Notes under the pieces: generated by a model | Databases searched by the model: none | What the model saw: only the letters and a program-made list of their open reading frames with translations | Told to the model about the DNA's origin: nothing | Translations under genes and position numbers: made by a program | NCBI GenBank assembly: GCA_963169175.1 | Contig: CAUJFK010000411.1 | Location: 1 to 11,237, forward strand | DNA from: Acidobacteriota bacterium | Lineage (GTDB): Bacteria > Acidobacteriota > Blastocatellia > Pyrinomonadales > Pyrinomonadaceae | Direction of reading: 5' to 3' | DNA length: 11,237 nt | In this document: positions 1-6,235 of the stretch, piece by piece | How positions within the stretch are numbered: the first letter of the stretch is position 1 | How the letters are laid out: the number at the start of each line of letters is the position of its first letter

Positions 1-76
1 CGGTGTCTGGACACGGGCTCAGGCAATTGTGTTTGCCCGCGATCACGAGTTTCAAAGTGGACAAGCTGGTTTGTAG

Positions 77-82
77 TACAAT
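77..82 (+). promoter_or_regulatory. Possible -10 element for the hypothetical/DUF6036 pair
   Basis: TACAAT matches the TATAAT consensus at five of six positions and ends 8 bases before the ATG at 91. Transcription would begin at about 89-91, on or next to the start codon, so the first gene could be leaderless. The lack of a Shine-Dalgarno sequence before 91 agrees with this. I find no good -35 at the correct spacing: TGGACA at 58-63 is only 13 bases away. This is a weak call. Confidence 0.25.
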
Positions 83-90
83 TGGGCTGG

Positions 91-354
91 ATGAGACCCG
101 GAGAAGAACTAATCAACCAAGGCCTGGCCGATCTCGCGGCAGGGAATGAGACCGTTCCGTCCCTCCTTGTTTCGATAGGTGCTCATAGACTGCGGAGGTC
201 AGGCGTTGCGGTTCCCGCCGGTACTTTTGGCGATCCTGAGCATCGACTCTACAACCTGCTGGCATCGGAAGATCCAGATGCCGCTCACTCCAGATATAAT
301 GCACTGATCAGACGATTGATCAGCTACGAACGCGCTGCCGAATGCGGGATCTAG
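91..354 (+). CDS. Conserved small hypothetical protein, first gene of a DUF6036 pair
   Basis: This is an 87-aa soluble protein without signal peptide or membrane segment. The central stretch LLVSIGAHRLRR, then DPEHRLYNLL and AHSRYNALIRRLISYERA, looks like a family I recall just upstream of DUF6036 nucleotidyltransferases; no function is known to me. I prefer the ATG at 91 over the TTG at 82, because the family similarity begins a few residues after it; the frame is open to the left window edge, but the codons before 82 do not look coding. There is no Shine-Dalgarno sequence before 91. The stop codon lies inside the next gene (13-bp overlap), which implies coupled translation. By arrangement it could be the partner (antitoxin-like) of the enzyme that follows. 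That is inference from gene order and size only. Confidence 0.75.
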   Translation: MRPGEELINQGLADLAAGNETVPSLLVSIGAHRLRRSGVAVPAGTFGDPEHRLYNLLASEDPDAAHSRYNALIRRLISYERAAECGI

Positions 355-860
355 CAAACGAACAAAAGATATTTGAATTTTTTAAGTTGCTTGGCCGACG
401 AGTTCGGAGCGAGGTACGCGTGTACATTACGGGTGGGGCGACCGCTGTTTTGACGGGCTGGCGGGATACAACAGTTGATATCGATCTAAGGTTCGAGCCA
501 GAGGTCGACGAGTTGTTTCGTGCCCTCCCAGAATTGAAGGAGAAACTTTGGCTGAACATCGAACTTGCGGCGCCGTCCGATTTTATCCCGCCGCTTCCTG
601 GATGGAAGGAACGCTCGCTATTCATTGGGCGCGAGGGCAGAATCAGTTTCTATCATTATGATCCTTACAGTCAGGCGCTCGCGAAGATAGAACGCGGTCA
701 CGAGAAGGACCTGCTCGATGTGGCCGCAATGTTCGAACGGGGAATGATCGAGCCCGAAAAACTGTTGGAATTATTCGAGTCTATCAGACCCCAGCTGTAT
801 CGTTATCCGGCGATCGACCCAACCAGCTTTTCCAATGCGGTAGATCGAGCCCTGGTGTAA
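342..860 (+). CDS. DUF6036-family nucleotidyltransferase-like protein
   Basis: This 172-aa protein has the signature of the MNT/AbiEii-type nucleotidyltransferase fold. It shows GGAT at residues 31-34 (the G-G-S/A loop), the metal-binding pair D46-I-D48, and a later K115-x-x-R118 with HEKDLLDV at 120-127, where family members keep Lys and Asp residues. These look intact, so catalytic activity (transfer of nucleotides to protein or RNA) is possible, but the substrate is unknown. The C-terminal part, with RPQLYRYPAIDP, also matches the family as I recall it. It overlaps the preceding 87-aa gene by 13 bp and has no Shine-Dalgarno sequence of its own, so translation is probably coupled. Small two-gene cassettes of this kind often act as toxin-antitoxin systems; nothing here proves that. 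It converges on the dehydrogenase gene across an 89-bp gap. Confidence 0.8.
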   Translation: MRDLANEQKIFEFFKLLGRRVRSEVRVYITGGATAVLTGWRDTTVDIDLRFEPEVDELFRALPELKEKLWLNIELAAPSDFIPPLPGWKERSLFIGREGRISFYHYDPYSQALAKIERGHEKDLLDVAAMFERGMIEPEKLLELFESIRPQLYRYPAIDPTSFSNAVDRALV

Positions 861-949
861 GGCTAACCGTGACGACGGCCTCGAGCGAGAATTAAGTTTT
901 CATCAACCCTACGCGTCGTATTGACGTTTCGTGGCATACGCTGGCTAAC

Positions 950-1720
950 CTATTCTCTAAATCGTGCGCGGCCGGCGATGCGGTCATAGAGCCAGCCGGG
1001 CATGAAGCGGCCGGCGCGGACGATCGTCGCAAGCTGCCATGGAAAGGCCGCGAAGCGTTTTCTTTTCTCGATGGCTTTCATAAAGTGCGGGATCGAATCG
1101 TCCCGCTCCATGATGAACGGCATTTTTGCGGCCCTTGCAGAAGTGAGCGGCGTACGGATAAAACCGGGTTGGATGATAGTCACGTCGACGCCCGTTTCAA
1201 GAAGATCAAGGCGAAGGCTTTCAAAGAACGCGTTCATTCCGGCCTTGCTCGCCGAATATGCGGCGGACTTTGGTATACCGCGAAAACTCGCAAGACTCGA
1301 CACGGCAACAATTTGTCCCGATCCTCGTTCGACCATCGGCTTGACGACCGCGTAAACGGCGTTGACCGCACCCATCAAATTGATATCGATCAGTTTTTTG
1401 ACCGCCCGCGGCGTATAGGCCTGCGTTTCGTCATCGACCCCGCCGACGCCGGCATTTCCGATAAGAATATCTATGCGGCCGAACTCCGCCCGCATTGCGT
1501 CCGCGGCCTCGACGACGGCCTTCTCGTCGGTCACGTCAAGCGCAAAAACGCGTGCCTCGCCTCCCGCAGCACGGCAGCGTTCAGCAAGATCTTCGAGCAA
1601 CTCCCGACGCCGGGCGATAAGGCCGATAATAGCTCCTCTTCCCGCCATCGCAAGCGCGAGGCCTTCGCCAATCCCGCTTGACGCGCCCGTAAGAAAGACT
1701 ATCTTATTCTTCCAGTTCAT
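950..1720 (-). CDS. Short-chain dehydrogenase/reductase (classical SDR)
   Basis: The 256-aa product is a complete classical SDR with a Rossmann fold that binds NAD(P). It has the cofactor motif T11-GASSGIG (to residue 18), the basic pair RR at 37-38 after the second strand (suggesting NADPH), D62-V, N89-AG, and the catalytic set N114, S142, Y155 and K159 (YSASK). PGFIRTPL at 186-193 is the usual post-catalytic loop. The substrate cannot be told from sequence. The ATG at 1720 is chosen because family members start a few residues before the TG motif; the frame can also open at TTG 1747. No Shine-Dalgarno sequence precedes 1720, but a 42-codon frame ends 14 bases inside this gene, so coupling is a plausible way to initiate. 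It lies downstream of the JAMM-like gene on the same strand. Confidence 0.9.
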   Translation of the reverse strand: MNWKNKIVFLTGASSGIGEGLALAMAGRGAIIGLIARRRELLEDLAERCRAAGGEARVFALDVTDEKAVVEAADAMRAEFGRIDILIGNAGVGGVDDETQAYTPRAVKKLIDINLMGAVNAVYAVVKPMVERGSGQIVAVSSLASFRGIPKSAAYSASKAGMNAFFESLRLDLLETGVDVTIIQPGFIRTPLTSARAAKMPFIMERDDSIPHFMKAIEKRKRFAAFPWQLATIVRAGRFMPGWLYDRIAGRARFRE

Positions 1721-1832
1721 CAAGAAAACAAGGCTCTGCTGCAGCAAGCCGTTGGATCATATCGTCAAGTTCACGGCTTCCAAAGAGTTCCGCCCCGTGC
1801 GTTCGGCGGAAGGCCTTCTGTCCGGCCGTCAT
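1704..1832 (-). CDS. Possible 42-aa overlapping small protein
   Basis: An ATG at 1832 opens a 42-codon frame ending in TAA at 1706-1704. It begins inside the 3' end of the JAMM-like gene in another frame (62-bp overlap) and ends 17 bases inside the dehydrogenase gene. It reads as a plausible protein: a basic N-terminal part (GQKAFRRTHG) and an acidic, helix-like C-terminal part (ELDDMIQRLAAAEPCFLDELEE split across the 1771 stop of the neighbour). About 20 codons lie past that neighbour's stop, so they are not forced open by it. AGGA lies upstream but too far from the ATG to be convincing. It may be a separate coupled small gene, or the displaced C-terminus of the JAMM-like protein after a frameshift. 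I do not recognise a family. Confidence 0.4.
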   Translation of the reverse strand: MTAGQKAFRRTHGAELFGSRELDDMIQRLAAAEPCFLDELEE

Positions 1833-2205
1833 ACCAGAAATAGCCGTTCCTGTTCACCATATACATTACAGTTTTTTCTTTGACCAGCCCGCGTTCGCCT
1901 CGTGCGGTTTGGGTATCAAAGGTGCTGAAGTACAGGTTGTTAGGATGCGTGTGAGCATAGGCACAGGCCTTCGAATAGGCGGGCACAATACCCAATGGCT
2001 GCCACAACCCGTCGGCCGTGATCGCCTTGTATAACGGTTCCTGGAACGAATATTTGTACCCGCCCATCGTATTCGGCCAGCGAAAGATGATCGTGCCCCA
2101 TTCAGGCGACTGCGCCGCACTCATCGGTTGGGCCGGGAGTTTTGCCTCCAGGGCCTTTAACGCCCAATATGCGGCCTCTTTTTCACTCTTGTAATAGTAC
2201 GCCAT
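1771..2205 (-). CDS. Stand-alone DUF4329/JAMM-like domain protein
   Basis: This 144-aa protein has no signal peptide or membrane segment. It carries E35-W-G, then A-H85-T-H87-P, then F-S94-T-F-D97. The pattern Glu ... HxH ... SxxD is that of JAMM/MPN metal-dependent isopeptidases, except that six residues rather than seven separate the second His from Ser. The same E-x-G ... HTH ... FSxxD layout is what I recall for DUF4329, a domain often fused to the C-termini of RHS/polymorphic toxins; here it stands alone. The following MYMVNRNGYFWYDG fits the strand that closes this fold. Zn-dependent cleavage is possible but unproven. The ATG at 2205 has a strong Shine-Dalgarno (AGGGGGA, about 9 bases away). 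It lies 82 bp after rnj and 50 bp before the dehydrogenase, on the same strand. Confidence 0.65.
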   Translation of the reverse strand: MAYYYKSEKEAAYWALKALEAKLPAQPMSAAQSPEWGTIIFRWPNTMGGYKYSFQEPLYKAITADGLWQPLGIVPAYSKACAYAHTHPNNLYFSTFDTQTARGERGLVKEKTVMYMVNRNGYFWYDGRTEGLPPNARGGTLWKP

Positions 2206-2287
2206 CGGTCGTTTCCCCCTTCTCGGAGGGACGCACCATGAGAGCCGATTTTGCCGACGACCTTGAGCGGCCGGGAATCGAGAAGAA

Positions 2288-3949
2288 CTATACTTCCACG
2301 ATCGTTGTCACGATAACGGGTTTCGTTCCCAACTCCTTCTGAATGAAACGCTTAAGGGCAATTCGAAGTGCCTCTTTCAGGATCGCCCGATCGGCGATGT
2401 GCTCGCGTTTCATCGCGGCCACGGCATGGGACATTGCCGCACGCGCATCGGCGATAAAGCCGTTTGACGGATCAACGCCGGCAACGCCCTGAAACTCTAT
2501 CTGCGGCTGTCCCGCGACCTCTCCCGTTGATCTGTCAATAGTAACGACGAGTGACGCCGCTCCGCCGTATGCTAATTTTTTGCGTTCGCGAACCACATCG
2601 TACTCGATCTCTTCGCTTGATTCTTCGTCAATAAAGGTCTTGTACAATTCGCGCTTTTCAGCAACGCGGGCGCCGTGTTCGTCAAATTCCAGCACTTCAC
2701 CGTTCTCGATCAAAATGATGTTGTCATCAGAATAGCCCGCGACGTGATTCTTTACATACTCTTTGTGACGGAACAGCATGCGGTACTCGCCGTGGATCGG
2801 CACGAGATATTTTGGCCGTGCAGTTTCGACCATTATCCGAATATCTTCCTGCGAGGCATGGCCCGAAACGTGAATGAGCCGACGCTTTTCTTCAATGATA
2901 TTCGCCCCACGCTTGTATAGATGGCCGATCAGACGGCTGATCCCCTTTTCATTGCCGGGGATAATGCGTGCAGACAGAATGACGGTGTCGCCCGTATCGA
3001 TCTCAAGGCCCTTGTAAACGCCTGTTGCCAAATTCCAAAGTGCCGCCCGCATTTCGCCCTGCGAGCCTGTCACCAGATATACGATCTCGTCATCATTGAG
3101 TGCTCGAGAGTCACCAATGGAAACCATATCGCCATGATCGATCTGCAGCAGTCCCTGCTCCTCGCCGATCTCGACGTTCTTTTGCATCGAGCGGCCGAGG
3201 ACACAAACCTTGCGGCCGTACATCCTGGCCACATCAAAAACGATCTGCAACCGGTGAAGCGACGAAGAAAAGGTCGCAACAAAGATGCGGCCTTCAGCCT
3301 GTTCAAATATCTCTTCGAATGCCGGGATCACCGCCTGTTCCGACGGCGTTCGGCCGGGAACGGTCGCGTTGGTGGAATCAGCCAACAACGCCAGAACACC
3401 CGCATCACCGTATCGTTTGAGGGTCTTTAGGTCGTATGGTTTGCCGATCACGGGCGTGTCGTCGATCTTGTAGTCGCCGGTATGTATGACCGTTCCAAGC
3501 GGTGTGGTTATGGCCAGCGAAAAACAATCGACCAGCGAATGCGATGCGTGGATGAACTCGATCTTAAAGCTCCCGATATTAATAATGTCATTGGCCGCCA
3601 CCCGATGGAGCAGGACCTCGTTCATCATGTCGAATTCTTCGAGCCGCTTTTCGGCGAGCGCCAGCGTAAACCGCGAACCGTACACAGGAATATTGAATTT
3701 CCGAAGCAGATATGCGAGCGCACCGATATGGTCCTCATGCCCGTGTGTAAGGACGAGCGCGGTTATATCGTCACGGTATTCTTCCAGAAACTCAAAGTTT
3801 GGTATCGAAATATCGACACCAAACGGCGTTTCCTCGGGAAAGCCCATACCGGCGTCCACGATGATCATTTCATCACCGTAACGGATGCCCATGCAGTTCA
3901 TCCCGAATTCGCCGATCCCGCCAAGTGGAATTATCTCTAATCTATTCAA
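2288..3949 (-). CDS. rnj: Ribonuclease J
   Basis: RNase J is a dual endoribonuclease and 5'-3' exoribonuclease that matures rRNA and degrades mRNA in the cytoplasm. This 553-aa protein is full length. It opens with IIPLGGIGEFGMN, then has the metallo-beta-lactamase motif H69-G-H71-E-D73-H74, H137, and D159 in HTGDYK. The beta-CASP region includes DSTNATVPGRTPSE (191-204), VTGSQGEM (293-300) and SGHAS (362-366), followed by PIHGEYRM (384-391). All the metal and phosphate-binding residues I can place are present. The C-terminal domain (about 460-553) ends in a helix plus VTTIVEV. The start codon is TTG, at 3949; AAGGAA lies 6 bases upstream, and no earlier in-frame residues are needed. It is the first gene of the minus-strand row that continues into the JAMM-like gene after 82 bp. 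Confidence 0.95.
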   Translation of the reverse strand: MNRLEIIPLGGIGEFGMNCMGIRYGDEMIIVDAGMGFPEETPFGVDISIPNFEFLEEYRDDITALVLTHGHEDHIGALAYLLRKFNIPVYGSRFTLALAEKRLEEFDMMNEVLLHRVAANDIINIGSFKIEFIHASHSLVDCFSLAITTPLGTVIHTGDYKIDDTPVIGKPYDLKTLKRYGDAGVLALLADSTNATVPGRTPSEQAVIPAFEEIFEQAEGRIFVATFSSSLHRLQIVFDVARMYGRKVCVLGRSMQKNVEIGEEQGLLQIDHGDMVSIGDSRALNDDEIVYLVTGSQGEMRAALWNLATGVYKGLEIDTGDTVILSARIIPGNEKGISRLIGHLYKRGANIIEEKRRLIHVSGHASQEDIRIMVETARPKYLVPIHGEYRMLFRHKEYVKNHVAGYSDDNIILIENGEVLEFDEHGARVAEKRELYKTFIDEESSEEIEYDVVRERKKLAYGGAASLVVTIDRSTGEVAGQPQIEFQGVAGVDPSNGFIADARAAMSHAVAAMKREHIADRAILKEALRIALKRFIQKELGTKPVIVTTIVEV

Positions 3950-4197
3950 TGCTTTTCCTTCACTTGGAATATAGCTTACTACACACGTTCGCGATTACGC
4001 AGCACCTTATATTTTTCATGTGAACATAGATCATTTCGCCTAGGCGCTGTTTTGCCTGCGTTTCTTTGCATGCTCGACGAGCTTTGCGTGAGGTAAACCC
4101 CGTTTCACGCAATGCCGCAAAGGCCGCAAAGAAGCGCCAGGAAGAAAATTCGCATCGAGCCCGACAAAATTATGACACTGCCACTGGTCATTGAATC
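3950..4197. other. Divergent intergenic region between rnj and the terC promoter
   Basis: No gene is supported here. Next to rnj it has the ribosome-binding site AAGGAA for the TTG start (3953-3960 on the minus strand) and AT-rich stretches (TATATT, TATAAG on the minus strand) that could serve as -10 elements, but none has a good -35 partner. The middle is filled by the nested repeat at 4043-4138. The stretch 4139-4197 shows nothing recognisable. Confidence 0.5.
4043..4138. repeat. Nested inverted repeat with 'cgcaaag' units
   Basis: Outer arms ggcgctgttttgc (4043-4055) and gcaaagaagcgcc (4126-4138) are imperfect reverse complements. A perfect 8-bp inner stem, ttgcgtga (4084-4091) with tcacgcaa (4105-4112), sits between them. 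The right side also has two exact tandem copies of gccgcaaag (4114-4131). Units built on cgcaaag are, as I recall, common intergenic repeats in several soil bacterial groups. The block lies between the divergent rnj and terC genes. There is no T-tract, so it is not an obvious terminator. Confidence 0.6.
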
Positions 4198-4227
4198 TTG
4201 ACAAGGAAATAATGAATCAGGTAGGTT
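4198..4227 (+). promoter_or_regulatory. Putative sigma-70-type promoter of terC
   Basis: A perfect -35 TTGACA (4198-4203) is followed, after 18 bases, by a poor -10 TAGGTT (4222-4227). Transcription would start near 4234, just where the riboswitch P1 stem begins (4236). That position is the main support; the -10 itself is weak. Confidence 0.5.
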
Positions 4228-4235
4228 TGTTCTAA

Positions 4236-4344
4236 CAGTTCAGGGGAGTAGATAGCCCTACGGTGGGTTCGCTGCTGTCGTCAATACGGTCGGTTTTGAA
4301 AAAGATCGATCCGGCGCAGCGAGAAAGTATCGAGACCTTTACTG
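4236..4344 (+). ncRNA. yybP-ykoY manganese riboswitch aptamer
   Basis: The leader of terC carries the conserved blocks of the yybP-ykoY family in order: GGGGAGTAG (4243-4251), CGTCAATACGG (4279-4289) and GAGACCTTTAC (4332-4342). P1 forms between cagttcagg (4236-4244) and cctttactg (4336-4344), 7 of 9 pairs. A short P2 forms from GCCC (4255-4258) and GGGT (4265-4268), and P3 from TCGCTGC (4269-4275) and GCAGCGA (4316-4322). The two conserved loops are those that dock around Mn2+ in known structures. The family commonly precedes TerC-type and MntP exporters and turns them on with Mn2+. The gene directly downstream is terC, which agrees. The call rests on motif memory and hand-drawn pairing, not on a covariance model. 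Confidence 0.9.
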
Positions 4345-4385
4345 CGATTCGATTTTGATCGGTCGTGGAAGGTCTTTTCCTTTTT
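4332..4385 (+). terminator. Riboswitch-controlled intrinsic terminator before terC
   Basis: AGACCTT (4333-4339) is perfectly complementary to AAGGTCT (4369-4375), extendable by G-U pairs at both ends. CGAT and ATCG inside the loop can add a second helix. The run TCTTTTCCTTTTT follows directly. The left arm is the 3' strand of riboswitch P1, so P1 and the terminator exclude each other. Mn2+ binding would favour P1 and read-through into terC. Confidence 0.7.
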
Positions 4386-4401
4386 CGGCCTTCTAGATTT
4401 C

Positions 4402-4407
4402 AGGAGG
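4402..4407 (+). promoter_or_regulatory. Strong Shine-Dalgarno of terC
   Basis: AGGAGG ends 7 bases before the ATG at 4415 and decides that start. It lies outside the terminator hairpin, so the switch appears to act mainly at transcription. Confidence 0.85.
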
Positions 4408-4414
4408 TTCGTGG

Positions 4415-5428
4415 ATGCTGTTTCCTTTTGCCGAATACTGGTGGTTTTACGCAGGTTTTCTGGTATTCGTTCTGTTCATGCTGGGGCTCGACCTCGGCGT
4501 CTTCAACCGCAAGGCCCATGCCGTAACATTCAAAGAGGCTACGGTGTGGAGCGTGGTGTGGGTTGTCCTCGCTCTTTCATTCTGTTTTGGGTTCTACCAA
4601 TACACATCCTCTATTCATGGAACGACGATCGGCAAGAACGCTGCCCTTGAGTTTCTGACCGGCTATGTCATCGAATATTCTCTATCGGTCGACAACATTT
4701 TTGTCTTTGTTCTAGTCTTCAGCTATTTTGGCATTCCCGCAAAGTACAAACACCGCGTGCTGTTCTATGGCATACTCGGCGCCCTGATCTTCCGTGCCAT
4801 TTTTATCGCACTCGGCTCTGCATTGATGCAGTTCCACTGGGTGATATACCTTTTTGGCGGATTTCTGATCGTAACCGGCATCAAGATGATGTTCGGCGGC
4901 CATAACGAGATCGAACCGGAAAAAAATCTGCTGCTGAGAATATTTCGGCGGATAATGCCCGTGGACCACACCATCGACGGCAAGAGTTTTTTCAAAAAGG
5001 TTAGCGGCAGATGGCACGCAACGCCGCTGTTTGTTGCTCTGTTGTTCCTTGAGGCGACGGATATTGTCTTTGCTGTCGATAGCGTGCCGGCCATCTTTGC
5101 GGTCACAAGCGAGCCCTTGATCGTCTTCACGTCGAACATCTTCGCCATTCTCGGCCTTCGGTCGATGTACTTTATGCTTGCGGGCGTAATCCACAAGTTT
5201 CATCTAATCCAATATGGCCTTGCGGTCGTTCTGGTATTTGTCGGATTGAAGATGGTCTGGCTGAATGATGCGTTTGGCGGCAAGTTCCCGATCACCTGGT
5301 CGCTGGGGATAATTGCTGGGGCGATCGGCCTTTCGATCGTGCTTTCCATTGTTTTCCCTCCGCGAGAACATGATGAAAAACCGGCCGATGAAGATGGCAA
5401 GTTAAACGGCGGCGATGGCACGGTATAA
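4415..5428 (+). CDS. terC: TerC/Alx family membrane protein, Mn2+ exporter
   Basis: This 337-aa polytopic inner-membrane protein has about nine hydrophobic segments and is close to the length of E. coli Alx. Family signatures are clear: GLDLGVFNRKAH (24-35), EYSLSVDNIFVF (87-98), EATDIVFAVDSVPAIFAVT (213-231) and SNIFAILGLRSMYF (240-253). The acidic residues in the two VDN/VDS repeats (around D93 and D222) are the likely metal ligands. The tail from about 316 is charged and disordered. TerC proteins export Mn2+ and help load it into secreted metalloenzymes; the Mn2+ riboswitch in the leader supports that role here. The ATG is fixed by AGGAGG. The last 27 bases overlap the 3' end of the convergent ksgA. 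There is no tellurite-resistance cluster around it, so a metal-homeostasis role is more likely than tellurite resistance. Confidence 0.95.
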   Translation: MLFPFAEYWWFYAGFLVFVLFMLGLDLGVFNRKAHAVTFKEATVWSVVWVVLALSFCFGFYQYTSSIHGTTIGKNAALEFLTGYVIEYSLSVDNIFVFVLVFSYFGIPAKYKHRVLFYGILGALIFRAIFIALGSALMQFHWVIYLFGGFLIVTGIKMMFGGHNEIEPEKNLLLRIFRRIMPVDHTIDGKSFFKKVSGRWHATPLFVALLFLEATDIVFAVDSVPAIFAVTSEPLIVFTSNIFAILGLRSMYFMLAGVIHKFHLIQYGLAVVLVFVGLKMVWLNDAFGGKFPITWSLGIIAGAIGLSIVLSIVFPPREHDEKPADEDGKLNGGDGTV

Positions 5429-6235
5429 CCGCTGCCATTCGTCCAGCGTAAGGGCTTCGGCCCGTGTCCTTGGGTCGATCTCAGCCGCATTGAGGGCCGT
5501 AGAATAATTCGAATAGACGGCCTTTAAATTATTTGCGATGGTCTTGCGTTTCTGAGCGAATCCGGCGGCGACAAGCTGCAGCATGCCGGCTTCGTCGTTG
5601 AAATATGGTTTTGGTGTAATTTTGACGACGGAGCTCCAAACCTTTGGCACAGGCCAGAAGGCCGTCGGCGGAACATCAAAGAGCTTTTGAACATCGAAGG
5701 CGGCTTCCGCCAGAACGGTCAAATAGCCGCGCTCCGAATTTCCGGCCCGTGCAGTAATCCGGTCGACCACCTCACGCTGAAACATCAGAATAAGCGAAGT
5801 GAAAATCTCGCGCTGGGCAGCAACGTGTCGAAGGACAGGCGTTGAAATGTAAAAGGGCAAATTAGCGGCCAGTTTCACCGTCGGCCGTGCGGAGTTTGTC
5901 TGCGGCACTGATCCAAACTGAGACAGCAATTTGTTGAAATCCACCGTCAACGCATTGCGTTCTATCAAATGAAAATTACCCTTGCCGCTGAAGTTCTCCC
6001 TCAGCGGCCCGATCAGATCGCGGTCAAGCTCGATCGCTATCACCTTTGCGCCTGTTTGAAGGATCCGTTCGGTCAAAGCTCCGCGTCCTGGGCCGATCTC
6101 GATTATCGCGTCATCCGGCGTCGCCTCGACCGCGGCCGCGATCTTTGCAAGATAATTTGGATCTGAAAGAAAATTCTGCCCAAGCGACTTTTTCGGCCGC
6201 ATCCGTTCGCCAAGCGCTCGCTTCGTTGGCTTCAT
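5402..6235 (-). CDS. rsmA: 16S rRNA dimethyladenosine transferase (KsgA/RsmA)
   Basis: KsgA dimethylates two adjacent adenosines near the 3' end of 16S rRNA late in small-subunit assembly, using S-adenosylmethionine. The 277-aa product has KKSLGQNFLSD (15-25), the SAM loop IIEIGPGRGALTE (44-56), the ribose-binding acidic ELD (69-71) and motif IV NLPF (125-128), where the family more often has NLPY. MFQREVVDRI (151-160) and FWPVPKVWSSVV (193-204) are also typical, and the C-terminal helical domain is complete. The ATG at 6235 overlaps the ribD stop as ATGA, so it is probably translated by coupling; an internal ATG at residue 12 is an alternative. The 3' end overlaps terC by 27 bp on the opposite strand. 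Confidence 0.95.
   Translation of the reverse strand: MKPTKRALGERMRPKKSLGQNFLSDPNYLAKIAAAVEATPDDAIIEIGPGRGALTERILQTGAKVIAIELDRDLIGPLRENFSGKGNFHLIERNALTVDFNKLLSQFGSVPQTNSARPTVKLAANLPFYISTPVLRHVAAQREIFTSLILMFQREVVDRITARAGNSERGYLTVLAEAAFDVQKLFDVPPTAFWPVPKVWSSVVKITPKPYFNDEAGMLQLVAAGFAQKRKTIANNLKAVYSNYSTALNAAEIDPRTRAEALTLDEWQRLYRAIAAV

Noticed and set aside
82..90. TTG start at 82 for the first gene
   Set aside because: The ATG at 91 fits the start I recall for the family better, and neither start has a Shine-Dalgarno sequence.
861..950. Two copies of ggctaacc 82 bp apart between the nucleotidyltransferase and dehydrogenase genes
   Set aside because: An 8-bp match at this distance is easily chance; there is no flanking mobile-element structure.
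1085..1681. 198-codon plus-strand frame
   Set aside because: It is antisense to the well-supported dehydrogenase, whose catalytic motifs are all in the minus-strand frame.
2219..2285. cttctcg/cgagaag inverted repeat before the JAMM-like gene
   Set aside because: Only 7 bp with a 53-base loop. It could touch the Shine-Dalgarno region, but this is too weak to claim regulation.
2238..2342. 34-codon plus-strand frame with a GGAGGG ribosome-binding-like site
   Set aside because: Half of it is antisense to the end of rnj, and the GGAGGG lies in the leader of the opposite-strand JAMM-like gene. No sign of a protein family.
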